DNA of 64,000 bases from Powellomyces hirtus (GCA_025526995.1 JAHLKG010000006.1:992001-1056000), one strand, 5' to 3'. Positions 1 to 12,408 are shown, counted from the first letter of the stretch. The notes: generated from the letters alone by a model not told the origin. Made by a program: numbers and translations.

Positions 1-1611
1 CTAAATATAAAGAACATCTTGAGTACTCTTCTGTGTGTCTGACCTGGTTGTAACACATTCAGAATCGGCGACTGACCTTGGGGATCGTTTGCCCCAGTCT
101 CACGATGATGTTCTTCCCACAGTCTACAATGAACTGCTGATAGATTGCCAGCAGCGCGGAGATGCCTCCGCTTACTCGCGACAGTAACGAGTATGCTATT
201 TTGCAATCTGTAGATATGTGTGTCAGCTGTGCAAGAGATAGGTTGGGCCGGTACAGCGATTTGCATTACCTGCGACCTTCTCATGCTCTAGCATCGGCAG
301 CACTTCCGTCATGATTTCGGACAGATGGGCAGTGATGAACTCGTGCTCGCATTGCCGTACTACTTTATCCAGCGAGGTGGGGTCGCACATTCGGGTGTTC
401 CGCACAACCTCTTGGGCCAGTCGCTCGTCTATCTACGGACAACGCGTCGGTTTAACGCCAATTTTTAGGCACACGTCCATGCTAGCATTTGGGCAGACAT
501 GGCTCACCTTCACCATGTACGATGAGATATCGTGCTGCGTTATCAGCAGAGACGACTCATTGGCGTAGTACCGTTTCGTATCCTCCAGATATGGCTTCTC
601 AAATGTCTCGATGTACAGCTGCAATGGCTTTGCAGTGTGCTGATTGAGCTGAACTATTTGCACCGATCACTCCAATCGTTAGATACGGCAGGAGGGAGCC
701 AAAGCATCATATTGTCTGTGTGGTGGTACCTAGCGATGCTACGCATTGAGACACGTGGACATATGCGATGCCTTCTCCGTCGCGATCTCGCCGAATCGCT
801 TCAAGAAGCTGGTATATCAGCCGGTTGCCGTGATAGTTCTGCAGTACCACGAGCACTCTTTCCTTCCAGATGTGGAACGCTAGCTAAGTTACCGAACGGG
901 TCAGCGCATGAGTGGCATGTTCTCAGAAAGTGTGGGTCCTTCTTTGAAAGGCATACATACTGCTTCTATGGACATCTTGGGGAACTGCCCTTGGCGAGCG
1001 GCTGTCCGGACACCTCCATACGGCGGCCGCATCATTTTCACCATCAGGCGATCCAGGTATTCGCAGATAACGCTCAAGTACCCGGACGCCACGCGATACT
1101 GTTCCCAAACCCCCGCATACGCTGTAACAACATCGTCCTGTCCCGCTACAAACTGTGAAAATACAAAAGGCGTGCGGGGTTCAGCAACCCCATTCCCCCC
1201 CACCCACAGAAAATCCCAACTTTCGCCTTCGAACAAACCTCCAGTGTCAAAGACGCATGCTCTGCCATAAATTCGCCCAGCGACTGGAACAGCAGCTCAG
1301 AGTGCGGTTTGGGGTGCGCCGTGCATAAATCATAGACCGTCTGGAACATATCTGCCACACTTTGGGTGTTGGGTTCATATTGTAGGAACTCCCAACTTGC
1401 CATGCACATTGTTTGGCAGCTTACCGATGCCGGACAGTTGAGACCCTGCATTCCGGAATGCGAACATATTGCACAGTGCATTTCGGAACGGGGGAAATGT
1501 GGTGTTGAAGTCTACTCGCTGGAAAAAATGGATGGGTAGCAGTATGTCGTTAGGAAAAGTTCCACATCGTAATAAGCTGAAATTTATCGTTACTTTTGGC
1601 CGGAGGGACAT
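1..1611 (-). CDS. Cullin, CUL2-like (5' part, truncated by window edge)
   Basis: Scaffold subunit of a cullin-RING ubiquitin ligase; the N-terminal cullin repeats present here would hold the substrate adaptor. The protein starts MSLRPKVTINF, close to the MSLKPRVVDF start of CUL2. Exons then give FQTVYDLCTAHPKPHSELLF, WEQYRVASGYLSVICEYLDR, a stretch at about 720-880 with LAFHIWKERVLVVLQ, FEKPYLEDTKRYYANESS followed by ISSYMVKV at 433-663, and VVRQCEHEFITAHLSEIM at 223-405. These follow the order of known cullin repeats. The intron at about 205-275 joins EKVA to DCKIAYSLLSRVSGGISALL in frame. At least six introns are implied, and most boundaries are approximate. The catalytic cullin-homology and Nedd8 regions lie outside the window. 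Family is secure; CUL2 over CUL1/CUL5 rests on the N-terminus. Confidence 0.85.
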
Positions 1612-1849
1612 TATGCGTCAGTTTGTAGAAAGTGAGGCCAGCAGTTAATTCCACTCTCCGAGTCTGTTTTACCACAACGGTTCAGATCCAAAAAAGCCTT
1701 GAAGGTTGCGCGTATTCGCTTGTGACGTGATGAGTTCCGCTCAAAAGCAGCAGTTTTGACATTTCTCCCAAGTCCCTTTTAAACTTCACTTCTTTCAGTT
1801 CGCAAACGACCACTCTTGTCTGGCTCGCAGGTGTGTGTCCGTGGGAAAG

Positions 1850-2814
1850 ATGACTACCGCCCCTCGTGTAGCCGAGCAGGCTGCTCGGATCGCAAAGACA
1901 ATGTTCATAATGCGAGGCAAGTTTTGACTTGGGAACTCGGTCGGTTACCGGTATACGCTCTTTTATCATCAATGAGAAGACCGACCCATGTTCCAACCAA
2001 GCACTGACCCCTTCTTCCACTTTTCCCACTTGTAGGGGCGCCCGGGTCCGGCAAGTCCTCCCTGGCGCGGACGCTCTCGCTAGGGGTCGGAGCGGTGCTG
2101 AGCACCGACGACTACTTTATGCAGAGCGGCGAGTACCGTTTTGACTTTACGCAGCTCGGGAAGGCGCACGAATGGAACCAGGCTCGTGCACAACGGGCAA
2201 TAGCCGAAGGCGCTGCTCCGATTGTGATTGACAACACATGCACGCAGGCGTGGGAAGCTCGACCGTATGTGATTATGGCACAGGACGCCGGGTATCTTGT
2301 GGAGGTGGTTGGTGAGTGGGGCGACATGGTGCATATGCATGCGGAAGATAGAAACGACGATTCATGTATGTTTACGTGTGTTTGTTCTGTTGTAGAACCG
2401 CAAACGGCATGGTGGCTAGCCCGGGACATTGCTCTCCTCGCCGCCCGCAACACGCACGGTGTAGACGCAGTCACCATCGAACGGATGCTCTCACGATGGG
2501 AACCCGACATTGACGTTGAAACCATCCTACGATCAGAAAAGCCGCGATTTACACCCCCAAGGGTGGATCAGGCAGCTTTGATCAACGAAGCTCGCGCTGA
2601 GGGGCAGCGGTTCGCGTGCCAGAGGATTGCGGAAAGGTTGCGGCAATTGAGGGTGTTGAGCGAGGATGAGATCCGGGACGTTACCAACCTTGAACGGCGT
2701 AGGGACGAGGAGCGTGGACGATCTGATCGTGGTGGTTGGAGAAATGAGGACCATGGACGTGCCGAGCGTGGACAATATTGGAGGAATGATCCGACCCAAA
2801 ATGGGCGGAGATAG
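1850..2814 (+). CDS. N4BP2-like P-loop kinase (AAA_33)
   Basis: A 253-residue P-loop NTPase of the NEDD4-binding-protein-2-like / polynucleotide-kinase type; the substrate is unknown. Exon 1 is 1850-1916 and gives [20 protein letters not shown]. It joins exon 2 (2036-2311) across an intron that begins GC instead of GT, which restores [17 protein letters not shown], a complete Walker A motif. STDDYF and [16 protein letters not shown] follow, the usual N4BP2L signatures. Exon 3 (2396-2814) restores [10 protein letters not shown] and [20 protein letters not shown]. The second intron (2312-2395) is 84 nt and in frame, so the raw frame reads through it. The C-terminus is rich in R, D and E and looks disordered. 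The start was chosen as the first ATG in frame with the Walker A exon. It is convergent with NOG1, whose stop is 168 bp away. Confidence 0.85.
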
Positions 2815-2982
2815 ACTATTAGACAGTTCACAAGACCATGGTAATATGATTTGATTGATGCAAATAAATAAAATACAAAGGAAACAAACAAGAAAGAAGA
2901 AATAACATGAAAGACTGGGGGAGAGTATAACTCGCGCAGTTTTCCCAACTCCACCAAAGCCCCAACGACCCACGACGGTCGT

Positions 2983-5053
2983 CTAACGATGACTGGCAGA
3001 TCCGTTTCCACGCTTTCCGGAGAACAGATGTTTTGGCATCTTGGTCTTGATCGCGCGATCGGACTCTCCGGCCTTGGCCAAAAGGTTGGATTGTGTCTGG
3101 GATCGTACTTTGATCTTGTCGGCAATGGCTTTTTGCTGCGAGAAAAGAGACATAGTATATGAGTATGCAAGCCCTCCTGAAACAGCACATTCACACGAAA
3201 GAAACATACCGAAGAGTTTCGCAGACCCATAACGCTTCGATCGCGGATTTGGCTGGTGGCTTGTCTCTTGGCTGGAACAACGCTCTGGTCCCGAACAATG
3301 TCCTCCCCAACCCGCGACTCGGATCGCGCTCGCTTTCGGGTCCTGCTCCTCGCGCGGTCCAGGGCGGCATCTGATCCAACGCCCATCTGCGCCAGATGCT
3401 TCTCCAATCCCTCCACATTTCGGCCGGTTTGCTTCTTCAGTGGGATGGTGGGTCGGTTCTTGCCCTTTCCGGAGCGGTGTGCCTGCACGATCAGATCCTT
3501 CTTGGCCCGAATTTCAGCGGCCGCATCCCGAATGGCCTGCTCGTCCTCGTCGAGAATTTCCTCCTCTTCGTTGTAGAACCCTTCGGCAATGAGACGCTCT
3601 TCTTCACGCTCCAAAGCATCAAGTTTAGCCTCAATCTCAGGGTCGACAAAGTCTTGCACGTTCTTGCCATCCATGATTTCGGGAATAGTGTCGTATTTCC
3701 ATTCGTCGTCGTTGAGCTGGTAGACCTTCTTGAGATCGACGTTGAACACACCAGCACCACCCTGCTCCTTCTCCAGATCCCTCTCCAATTGTCGACAGTT
3801 GGGGTCGTTGATGTCATACTTGACGCGAGTGAGGGCCGCTGCTGGGACGGCAGCGGGACGGTCGCGGTCGTCTCGGGCAATAGGCTGCGAAAGGTGGAGC
3901 TTGTTGATGATGTCGTTGACTTTGTTTCCCTTCATCTTCATCTCCACTCGGGATGCGAGCAGCTGATCGCACGCTGTGGTCTTGACGTCCATAACACCCT
4001 CATCGGTGAATGTGCTCATTTGCACCATGGTAACATCCTCCGCCTTCGCAATTTCTTCAATCAGAGCCTTCTCGCTGGGGCCCAAGTCTTCTGGCCGCTT
4101 CACGTCGATCTTGTTCACAACGAGCAGAACAGGCTTGTTGGCGAAAAGAGGCTTGATAGCGTGGAAGAGCTTGCATTGATCCACAACACTGTATCCGCAC
4201 TGTTCGGAGAGATCAATGAAGAACATGATGCATGCACGCAAATGGGCAAGCGCGGTGATGGACTGCATTTCAATGGTGTTTCGCTGCTCGAGAGGGTGAT
4301 CCAAGATTCCCGGGGTATCGATCACTTGCCACCTCAGGTACTTGTAGTCCATGTGACCCACAAACAACGATTTGGTTGTGAATGCGTAAGGTTGCACTTC
4401 GACATCCGCTCGGGTGAGTTTGTTCATGAAGGAACTCTTGCCGACGTTTGGGTAACCGCAGACGAGGAGGGTTCTGGTGTTGGGGTCAATGCTAGGCAAA
4501 CGAGCCAAATGCTGGCGGACCTGCTCTAGATACGCCAAACTGTCCTTCTGCCTCTTCATAATGGTAGCCATACGACCCAAAGCCGCCTTCTTCAACTGTT
4601 TGCAACGGTAGAGAGAGTCTCCGAACTTCAAGAGACGGGCGTAGTCCTTTGCAACATTGTCAATCAGATGCTTAGCGGTGTTGATCTGACCAAGAGCGAG
4701 TTTGTAGTGATCACGGTCGTAGAGGACGTTCATCAGATCCGCATAGAACGGGTGGATTTCCTAATACCGAGGGGAAAATGGCAAGTGTTAGAGGCATATC
4801 TTTAAACCAATGCTTCCCATCCTTCTCAACGTACGTCCAACTTTGGAAAGTCTCCCAAAATGTGCTCCAGCTTTTCATCGAAGCAGTCCTGAGCAAACTT
4901 GACTTTACGCATGTAGAATTGTCTTATACGGCCAATTTGGTAGGTAGCGTGGACGACCGTGGGCGTTTTGCGCTGAATCTTGGACAAGACAATGTCGATA
5001 AAGTCCGACGAGTTGGGCACAACCTGCACCTTTTTGAAGTTGTAGATGGACAT
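2983..5053 (-). CDS. NOG1: Nucleolar GTP-binding protein 1 (60S assembly GTPase)
   Basis: Nucleolar GTPase needed for pre-60S ribosome maturation. Exon 1 (4835-5053) starts [20 protein letters not shown]; exon 2 (3210-4760) begins [20 protein letters not shown], the NOG1 N-terminal domain. The G domain shows G1 [14 protein letters not shown]3 DTPG and G4 NKIDV. A long, highly charged helical region follows. Exon 3 (2983-3135) supplies [13 protein letters not shown] and the basic end [16 protein letters not shown]. The two introns (4761-4834 and 3136-3209, 74 nt each) have GTACGT/TTAG and GTATGT/GCAG borders and keep phase. Without splicing intron 2 the frame runs on to about 2568 as nonsense, so the longer open frame there is not the product. 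The gene is divergent from eRF1. Confidence 0.96.
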
Positions 5054-5729
5054 GGTGTGATTTCGAGTTTGGTGTGAAGGGAGTTGGCGAGTCGGATAGG
5101 TTCAAGTTGAGAGTAGCGGACAAGGAAAGACACCGGTGATTATGCGGTCGGCGGAAAGGGCCCTTGCAGCTTGCTGTTCTGGAAGAGGTGGGCTATTCGT
5201 CTATTGAAGGACGACCTGAAAGCAGAGACTGTAAGATTCCTTGCCAGTCTGGGTCTGGTCAGTCACAATGGCGAAAAAAAGGGAGAAGGAAAACAAAAGC
5301 GACAATGTAAGGGGACGCCGTTTGCAAAACTGTGCCACCCGCGCCTGTGTGAGATTTGCAAAAACGAGAAGGGAAGGAGAGCGTGTTCGTAAAAAAAACT
5401 TTTGTAAAAAGCGATCCATCCAAAGGAAAGCGTCCGTCTTTATTCCAGTCTCTCTCAAAAGTGCCAATCAAATTACCGTGTCACGTGTGTCCGCTGACAC
5501 CAAGCATTCCATCCACATTCTTCCATATTCCATCCGTCAATCCATCCGTGGCTGCGGTGGGTCTGCGTGTGGCACAGTCATGCCTTGCAGAGCGCGGGGG
5601 ACGGCAAAGTGGGAAAAGGATGACGGTGTTTCGGGGAGCAATTTTTTGCACTTGGTCAAAAGTACCCCGTCGTCTTTGCATTTGTTGGACCGTCCAGCAA
5701 CCTAATCCCTTACCAACACAAACGGCAAA
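5054..5729. promoter_or_regulatory. Shared upstream region of NOG1 and eRF1
   Basis: 676 bp separate the start codons of NOG1 (-) and eRF1 (+), two genes of the translation apparatus. A palindromic CACGTG (E-box-like) lies at 5482-5487. No clear TATA box was seen. Short open frames here show no family resemblance. Shared regulation is inference from the arrangement. Confidence 0.4.
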
Positions 5730-7294
5730 ATGGACGACGATAAAAATGTCGAGCTCTGGAAAATGAAGAGGCTCATCAAAGGTCTCGAGGCTGCCCGTGG
5801 AAACGGGACCTCCATGATCTCCCTGATCATTCCGGTAAGTATTTGACCTGACAAAACCAACGAATAGTGGACCGCGCATGTGGGATACTAGGCATGGAAG
5901 AGTCGAGAAAACCCCGCGGAAATATTTGCTGCAATATCGATAATGGAGCTGCCTGCTTGGAATCGTCAGCGGAGCGAGATGTTTGGGGTCTGGGGAGTAT
6001 GTAGTACCACGTCTCAGTTGTACTCACTCCACTGTCTCCTCCTGTAGCCAAAGGATCAGATTTCGCGAGTGGCAAAGATGTTGGCTGATGAATACGGCAC
6101 GGCCTCCAACATCAAATCCCGCGTCAACCGTCTCTCCGTCCTCTCCGCCATCACCTCCACCCAGCAGCGTCTCAAGTTGTACAACACAGTCCCACCGAAC
6201 GGTCTTATAGTATACTGCGGTACCATTTTGACTGATGAAGGAAAGGAAAAGAAGGTCAACATCGACTTCCCGCCATTCAAGCCGATCAACACCTCCTTAT
6301 ACATGTGTGACAACAAGTTTCACACTGAAGCCCTTTCCGAGTTGTTGGAGTCGGACTCAAAATTCGGATTCATTGTGATGGACGGTCACGGAACTTTGTT
6401 TGGGACTCTGGCCGGCAACACCCGTGAGATTGTGCACAAAGTATCAGTCGATCTCCCAAAGAAACACGGACGTGGTGGTCAATCCGCGTTGCGTTTCGCT
6501 CGATTGCGCGAGGAAAAGCGGCACAATTATGTCCGTAAAGTCGCTGAACTTGCTGTTCAGTTCTTTATCACTGCCGACAAGGTTAACGTTGCCGGGATCG
6601 TTCTGGCCGGTTCTGCCGATTTCAAAACCGACCTTTCCCAGTCTGATCTTCTTGATCAGCGATTGGCAGCTAAAATCATAAACGTCGTTGACGTATCTTA
6701 CGGTGGAGAAAACGGATTCAATCAGGCCATTGAGCTCTGTGGTGAAGTGCTTCAGAACGTCAAGTTCATTCAGGAAAAGAAGCTCATCCAGAAGTACTTT
6801 GACGAGATCTCGCAAGACACCGGGAAGATCTGCTATGGCGTGGAGGACACACTAAAAGCTTTGGATTTGGGAGCGGTGGAAACTTTGATCGTTTGGGAAG
6901 ACCTGGAACACACCCGATACACTTTGAAGAACCCCCAGACTGGAGAAATCATCATCAAGCACATGACGAAGGAGGACGAGAAGAACATGGACAACTTCCG
7001 AGATCTTGCCACCAACGTTGACTATGAGACGGTTGAGAAGGAATCCCTGCTTGAATGGGTGAGTGCCACGGACGCCTTACAATGTCCTAGCAAGCGTTTG
7101 CCAACCGTATATTTGCCTTCTAGTTTACAACAAAGTACAAGGACTTTGGGGCGACATTAGAATACATCACCAACCGATCCCAGGAAGGATCACAGTTCGT
7201 GAAAGGTTTCGGAGGCATTGGCGGTCTTTTGCGATACAAGGTCGACTTCCAACAACTTACCTACGACTCGGACGATGAGTACCTCTCTGACTGA
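5730..7294 (+). CDS. SUP45: Eukaryotic peptide chain release factor 1
   Basis: Recognises all three stop codons in the ribosomal A site and triggers peptide release, in complex with eRF3. Three exons: 5730-5834, 6048-7058 and 7124-7294, giving 428 residues, close to the usual ~437. The start [17 protein letters not shown] is typical. Domain 1 has TASNIKS (NIKS at about 56-59) and the YxCxxxF motif as YMCDNKF (about 120-126); domain 2 has HGRGGQ with GGQ at about 178-180. The C-terminus ends in the usual acidic tail, DSDDEYLSD. Intron 1 (213 nt) is unusually long for this window and holds a TATCGATA octamer at 5935-5942; intron 2 is 65 nt. All phases agree. There is no sign of stop-codon reassignment in the motifs seen. 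Confidence 0.97.
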
Positions 7295-7712
7295 GCATCG
7301 TATGTCCACGAGTAGTTGTAAGCAGAGCTTGGAAGGACATGAGGTACGGTGGCACAGCGAGTATGGATTTTTTCCATGAGCGTTCACTGAACTCGGCGTT
7401 TTGTAGCATGCGGAAAGTCTCGTGTATCAGCTTACCCTCAAGCGACGTGGAATTCAGGGAGAGAACTCTAAATATTCTCTCACCATTGTTGGTCCTTAAT
7501 CTGCAGCGCAGTCGAAAGAGTCATTATTCAAAGCATCCAGAGATCATCATATATATATATATACAATTGTGTTTAGTTTCACTAGTTTTTGGCTGCTCCT
7601 GAATCTTTCAGCCCATCCCCGACACTATTGATAATGCAAAATGTACGGTGATTGGCGGGCTCAATGCATACTCAGACCATGACTATGTGTAAAGTTGTGC
7701 GTCGGAGCTTCA
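7295..7712. other. Convergent intergenic region eRF1 / KxDL gene
   Basis: 3' ends of two convergent genes. It holds a short AT dinucleotide run at about 7547-7562; nothing else was recognised. Confidence 0.5.
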
Positions 7713-8334
7713 TTAAACATCCAAAGCCTCTTCTTCCTCTTCCCTCGCCTTCGCAACCGCTCTATATTCCTCTGGATGTTGCGCCGCAACCTTTGCTTTC
7801 AGAACTCTGACATCGTTGTATAAGTCACAAGATCGTGTATACGGACAACCGTTCGTTTGGTCGCACCTTATCCTCTTGAAGACTATCTCGAGATCCAATT
7901 TCATCTCCTTTAGCATGACTGTGTAATTTGTCAACGCAGCCGCCGATTGGACATATTTCATGGCGGAAGCGTCATTGAACTTTTCCAATGCTTCACTTGT
8001 TTGCTTCAACGTTTCAATTCTACTCAGATGGGATTTCGTCAATGTTTATCATCTCACTATTCAGGTTTCCGGAGACCCAGGAAGGGACCCTGAAGGCAGA
8101 TATGGCCGAGTAGCACATCCTCAGCTTTCAAGTGCCTCTGCATACATACGTCTGCTCCTGCTTGTCGAGCATGTCTGTCATAGCTTCCTCGTCGACAACT
8201 GACGCGAGCGCCCGTGTCAGGCATTTCGCCGGAGAGTCCCTTTCATCAATAGTGCTAGAGCTGGATGCCGACCGTGTCAACGCCGTGTCCAGTGGTTCTG
8301 GACGCTTGGGTCCGGCTTTCGCTGACGGTGCCAT
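7713..8334 (-). CDS. KxDL domain protein (BORC/BLOC-1-related, KXD1-like)
   Basis: Small coiled-coil protein of the KXD1 family, a subunit of complexes acting on lysosome or vacuole positioning and endosomes. Exon 1 (8150-8334) starts MAPSAKAGPKRPEPLDTA and ends MTDMLDKQEQ; exon 2 (7867-8019) continues TIETLKQTSEALEKFNDAS and the core MLKEMKLDLEIVFKRIR, containing the K-L-D-L form of the motif; exon 3 (7713-7806) gives VLKAKVAAQHPEEYRAVAKA and an acidic end. The match to human KXD1 ([20 protein letters not shown] then QHPEAF) is clear. The 60-nt second intron is in frame, so unspliced sequence also reads open. Spliced length is about 142 residues. Confidence 0.85.
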
Positions 8335-8570
8335 GGCATGATTCGACAGTGTCTTTTTTGAACTTGTTAGTCATGGGGCCGCGTCGACGCGTCCCGGCCG
8401 TCGAACGCGAACTCCGCTGGCGAAGGATGTCTCCGTTTTCGTTTAACTTCCACTCTATCCATTCCTCGATCGATTGAATTTTAGCCCACATTGGGCCTAC
8501 TGTTAAGTAGAGAGCAATTGAGAAGAGTCATTCGCTTCGCCACACGGGCCCATCTTCCTCCAAGCATATC

Positions 8571-11500
8571 ATGCAACTGCGCTCTACTGTGGCGATGCGG
8601 TCATTCTCAACAAAACCTCTATCCAAAAAACCTACCAAAAAGATGGGAAATCACTCTTCAGTTTCCAAGAGGGAATCATTGGAACTCGGTGGAAACTGTC
8701 CGCCTCATGCCCCAGTAACAGCCGCGCCGTCCCCGCTCGTGGGACCCGTCGCCAAACACATGGGAGAATCCAAAAGCCTGAACGTGAAATCAAACCCCGC
8801 CGCTCCGAGTCCCGCAGCCTACTTCAAGAAACCCTTTGCTCCACCCCCAGAAATCCCGTTATATTCGACCTCGCCTGCCAGCAATGTTGTGGCGGCTCCA
8901 GCAGCAGAGCAAAAACAGGAATACAAATCCAGATTGCCAGAGGCCTTGAAAAGCGGAAATGGGGAAGCCATTGCAAAATGTATGATCGAGGACGTCAATG
9001 CATCACGAAACTTTCCTCCAACACCGTTCAAGTACCAGCCACCTCCGGATGCACCAAACGACAAACCACTCGGCCCAGCACCTTGGACAGCGTGGAGCTC
9101 CTCGTACCTGAAACCGCTGATGCCGGGTCACAACATGCCGGGTCCCGCCGACCCAAAAGGGCGAAGCAGATCTCCAACTGTAGAGGCGTCCTTTCGGCCG
9201 AAACCAGGGCCCCCGACTGCGATCGAGAACAGAGTTGTGAAGGCAGTGGAGTTTGAAGAAAGCTCGTGTAGCCGGTTGTATACGCCGGTAAATGTTGCGT
9301 TTCGCAAGTTGATGGAGCAGGCCCGATATTCCGCGCAACACACCGATCCTACGTATGGCTCGTTTCCGTGTCGATATATGCACACTGCGAACACCATGGG
9401 TGGATCCCACTATGTCAGCAGGTACGGTGATTATCACCATTGTCAACTGGAGATTCTCATAGCATGCGCTAAGAAGCACTTTCCAACTTTGTAGATATGC
9501 GATAGATGATGCGTTGTTCGGCATGGAACCCTCAAAGCTAATCCGCGAAACCTGGACTACAGTTTCGCCAACGGAAACCTTTACTCTAGGCAACGGTGTG
9601 GTCCTTATTGGCGGGACTGAGTACAAACGCATAATCGGAGCATTGGGTATTGCGGTTCAAGTCAGGGGAATAGTCATAGCCGGCATATCCCCCTGCACAG
9701 AAGGGAAAACACCACCACCAACTCCTAAGAAGCAGAAGGAGCAAGACTGTTTCGCGGGATTTCCGTCATTATGTGCAGCTGCGGCAGACAAAACAGGGAA
9801 TGCCGCTGCTGCCGGCACGCATCGGCATCTCGCTTCTGTGAATGTATTGCCATGCACGGGCACTACACCGGTGACCGTGCATTATTATGCACCCGGTACA
9901 AGAGTTGGATATCATCTGGTTCTGGACGATGGAGCGACATTGGACAGCGATATGGTCATACATGGCCCGTTTACGTGAGTGCTTTGTATCCTTTCTTGCT
10001 GTCTTGCGTCTGTGCTCGTGTTTCGTTTCGGCCTGTACTGAAAACGCATGTTCTATCCCTCTCAGATATCGAGGCATCAGATTCGGAGAAAACGCTTTGA
10101 TTCACGCAGATGGAGTATTTGCAAAATTCCACGTACGCAAAGAGCCCGCAGAAAGCGCTCCGGAAGCCCCCGCACCAAACGTCCCAGATCAACGCGCTGA
10201 AATACTCTTCCAGCACCTCGAAGCCATCAAAGCCGCTCAAGCGCGCCAAGACAAGGTCCAAGGACATGAATATGGACCTCCCCCAAAAGTCGCTGCAGCA
10301 CCAGCAGCCAACCCTCCCCAGCATCAGACCACCGCCACGAAGACGAAAAAAATCTATGTGGAAATCTGCATCGACCGCATGCTGAGTCCCGAAGTGTTCC
10401 CAGAGAACCAAAACCTCCGCGCCAAACCACCTACCGTGCAACCTACCAACCTCCGAGAAGCATCTACCGCCGTCATGGCCTTCTCCGTCTGCCCCCCTAA
10501 TGCAGCCGCTCTGCGTCTTTCCAAACTGCCCACCACAGACTGTTATGGGTTCCATCACACCATCTTACCGTTTGACAGCACCCGCGTCCTTCGTCGTCCG
10601 CGGGCTCTCTGCCATATCAACACCCTCGAAGCGGACAGGATTGCCGGCGCGGAAGATGAACGGCGTTGTGCGTACTGCGCCATTACCCGACCGCGGAACA
10701 CGATGCCCCTGTGCGCCCAATGCCGATGTGTGAGATACTGCTCCAGGAGCTGCCAGATATCGCATTGGAAGACAGATCATAAGCGATGGTGTTACAAAAC
10801 GGCAGTCAAAGACTCCACCGACCGGATCTTCACGGACGCTCCGGTCCTGGCAGGGCCGCTTGCCAACTTTCTCTCGCCACCGCCCCCGCCAGCGAGGGGA
10901 TCGACATCCAAATCTACCGTTCCTGAAAAGACTCATCCCACATGGGTCCAACCGGAAAAGATTCACCCGACTTTTGTACAAGACTCGAACCTTCTCAGCA
11001 GACTGTCGAAATCCACCGACGTGAAGCAACAACCCTCAGCAACACCGGCCACTGCTTCCGTACCAACACCGCAATCTACAAAGCCAGCCTTCACCACAAT
11101 CTCGAAAGTTCCCACAAAACCAGCAGGACACACCAACATTGGCCTTGTCAGACCTCCGCTTTTCACCCCGCAGCCCCCAATGCAGCAGCAGCAGCAGCAG
11201 CAGCAGGGAGAAGGGGAACAACAGCAACATCAATCTGTCACATTCCCGCGCCCCGTCCAGGTCGGCACATGGACCAACCCCGCCGCATTCAGCACGCAAG
11301 CAGGTCCAGCCGTCAAAGCGGCCGTCGCAGCAGCCTCAAACGGCACAGCCCCGCCCGCGCTCGGCAAACATTTTCAATCGAACCTGGCGCCGCCGCCGGG
11401 ACAGTACCATCTCCGAGGCATCCATACTGCACCCACGATCACAACCAGTAACACGACCGCTACAGGTGCGTCTGATTCCCACCAGTCCTGTCGACCAAAA

Positions 11501-11889
11501 GGCCTGGGTCTCGCAAAGCTGGGATGCGGATTTAGTACACTCTTCTCATCCTCAAAACGACCAACCATCGATCGTACCTCGTTCATCTTCACAGGATCGA
11601 ATCAGACCACACAAAATGCTGACGGTGCTCCGGCCAAGACTTCCAGTGCGCCACAGTCTTCCGCGCCTCGGGTAAGTTCTTATGCTGGCACTTCTGAATC
11701 AAAAAGGTTGCAAATTTTTCTTACGACAAGTGTCTTTTCTGCATCTTTCGTTGGCAGGGAGACGACGACCCGAGTTTGATTCCACCGCCTCCACGTCCGG
11801 CTTTGCCTCAAAATCCAGCTCTGAAGAAACCGGCATCGGCCACCAAGCGCACAGTCAGAGGCAAACATCCAGTGAAAACCCGGCGATGA
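8571..11889 (+). CDS. MYND zinc-finger protein, long disordered flanks
   Basis: Four exons: start-9421, 9495-9974, 10066-11671 and 11758-11889. Splicing restores YVSRYAIDDALFGMEP at junction 1 and GPFTYRGIRFGENAL at junction 2, and exon 4 closes the frame at GKHPVKTRR. A MYND finger in exon 3 has the expected ligand order: CAYC, then CAQC, then CRCVRYCSRSC, then HWKTDH and a final C. MYND fingers bind proline-rich partners; no SET or ankyrin domain is visible, so no enzymatic role can be given. Flanks are rich in P, A, S and Q, with a CAG/Q run at about 11184-11210. The start is uncertain: 8571 is the longest, but the ATG at 8643 gives MGNHSSVSKR, a good N-myristoylation signal. Confidence 0.75.
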
Positions 11890-12153
11890 GAGGATGCGAC
11901 TCAATTCTCCATCTCGCTTGCTCTTACGCAAAGATTTGTGAATGAAAGGATACTTGTCCTCTATTTCTTTGTTGCTTTTATGGACCACTCCTTGGTCTCA
12001 CAATGTAAAATGTCTGTCCGGTTGTACGCAGGCACTTGCTCAAGTTGGACAAGAAAATGCTTAGGTCGAAGAAGATGACTGCTCATCAACCTTGTCCGTG
12101 AAAAGACACACAAATCCGATTCACAAATGCAATTCACAAATAGCAATCCGAGG

Positions 12154-12408
12154 TCAAACAATATCGCATGATGCCTGAAGCGCCAGCGGGCCAGCCTCAA
12201 AGACAGTAGATTTGGCCCGACACCGTCTGCAAGCGCCCTTAGAACACTTTGAAACTGATGTTTTTGAAATGTAGGAGTCACATAATAGGGGACAGTCATC
12301 TGATCTCTCAATCATGTGTGCCACCTTCAGATTGACTCCGCATTGTTCGCAAATGGCATGGAAGCGTTGACCGAGTGGGAGAATGAGTGGTCCACGCATA
12401 AAGTCCAT
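12154..12408 (-). CDS. Possible small cysteine-rich protein
   Basis: An 84-residue open frame beginning MDFMRGPLILPLGQRF, convergent with the MYND gene. It contains C-x2-C (CEQC), C-x3-C (CPLLC) and C-x4-C-x2-C (CSKGACRRC), a spacing that could bind zinc. No family is recognised and no intron is needed. Coding status is supported only by the ordered cysteines. Confidence 0.3.
   Translation of the reverse strand: MDFMRGPLILPLGQRFHAICEQCGVNLKVAHMIERSDDCPLLCDSYISKTSVSKCSKGACRRCRAKSTVFEAGPLALQASCDIV

Noticed and set aside
2568..2982. C-terminal extension of the NOG1 frame
   Set aside because: It results from reading through intron 2; splicing 3210 to 3135 gives the conserved NOG1 C-terminus.
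3396..4529. Long plus-strand open frame of 377 codons
   Set aside because: It is the antisense shadow of NOG1, whose motifs on the minus strand are unambiguous.
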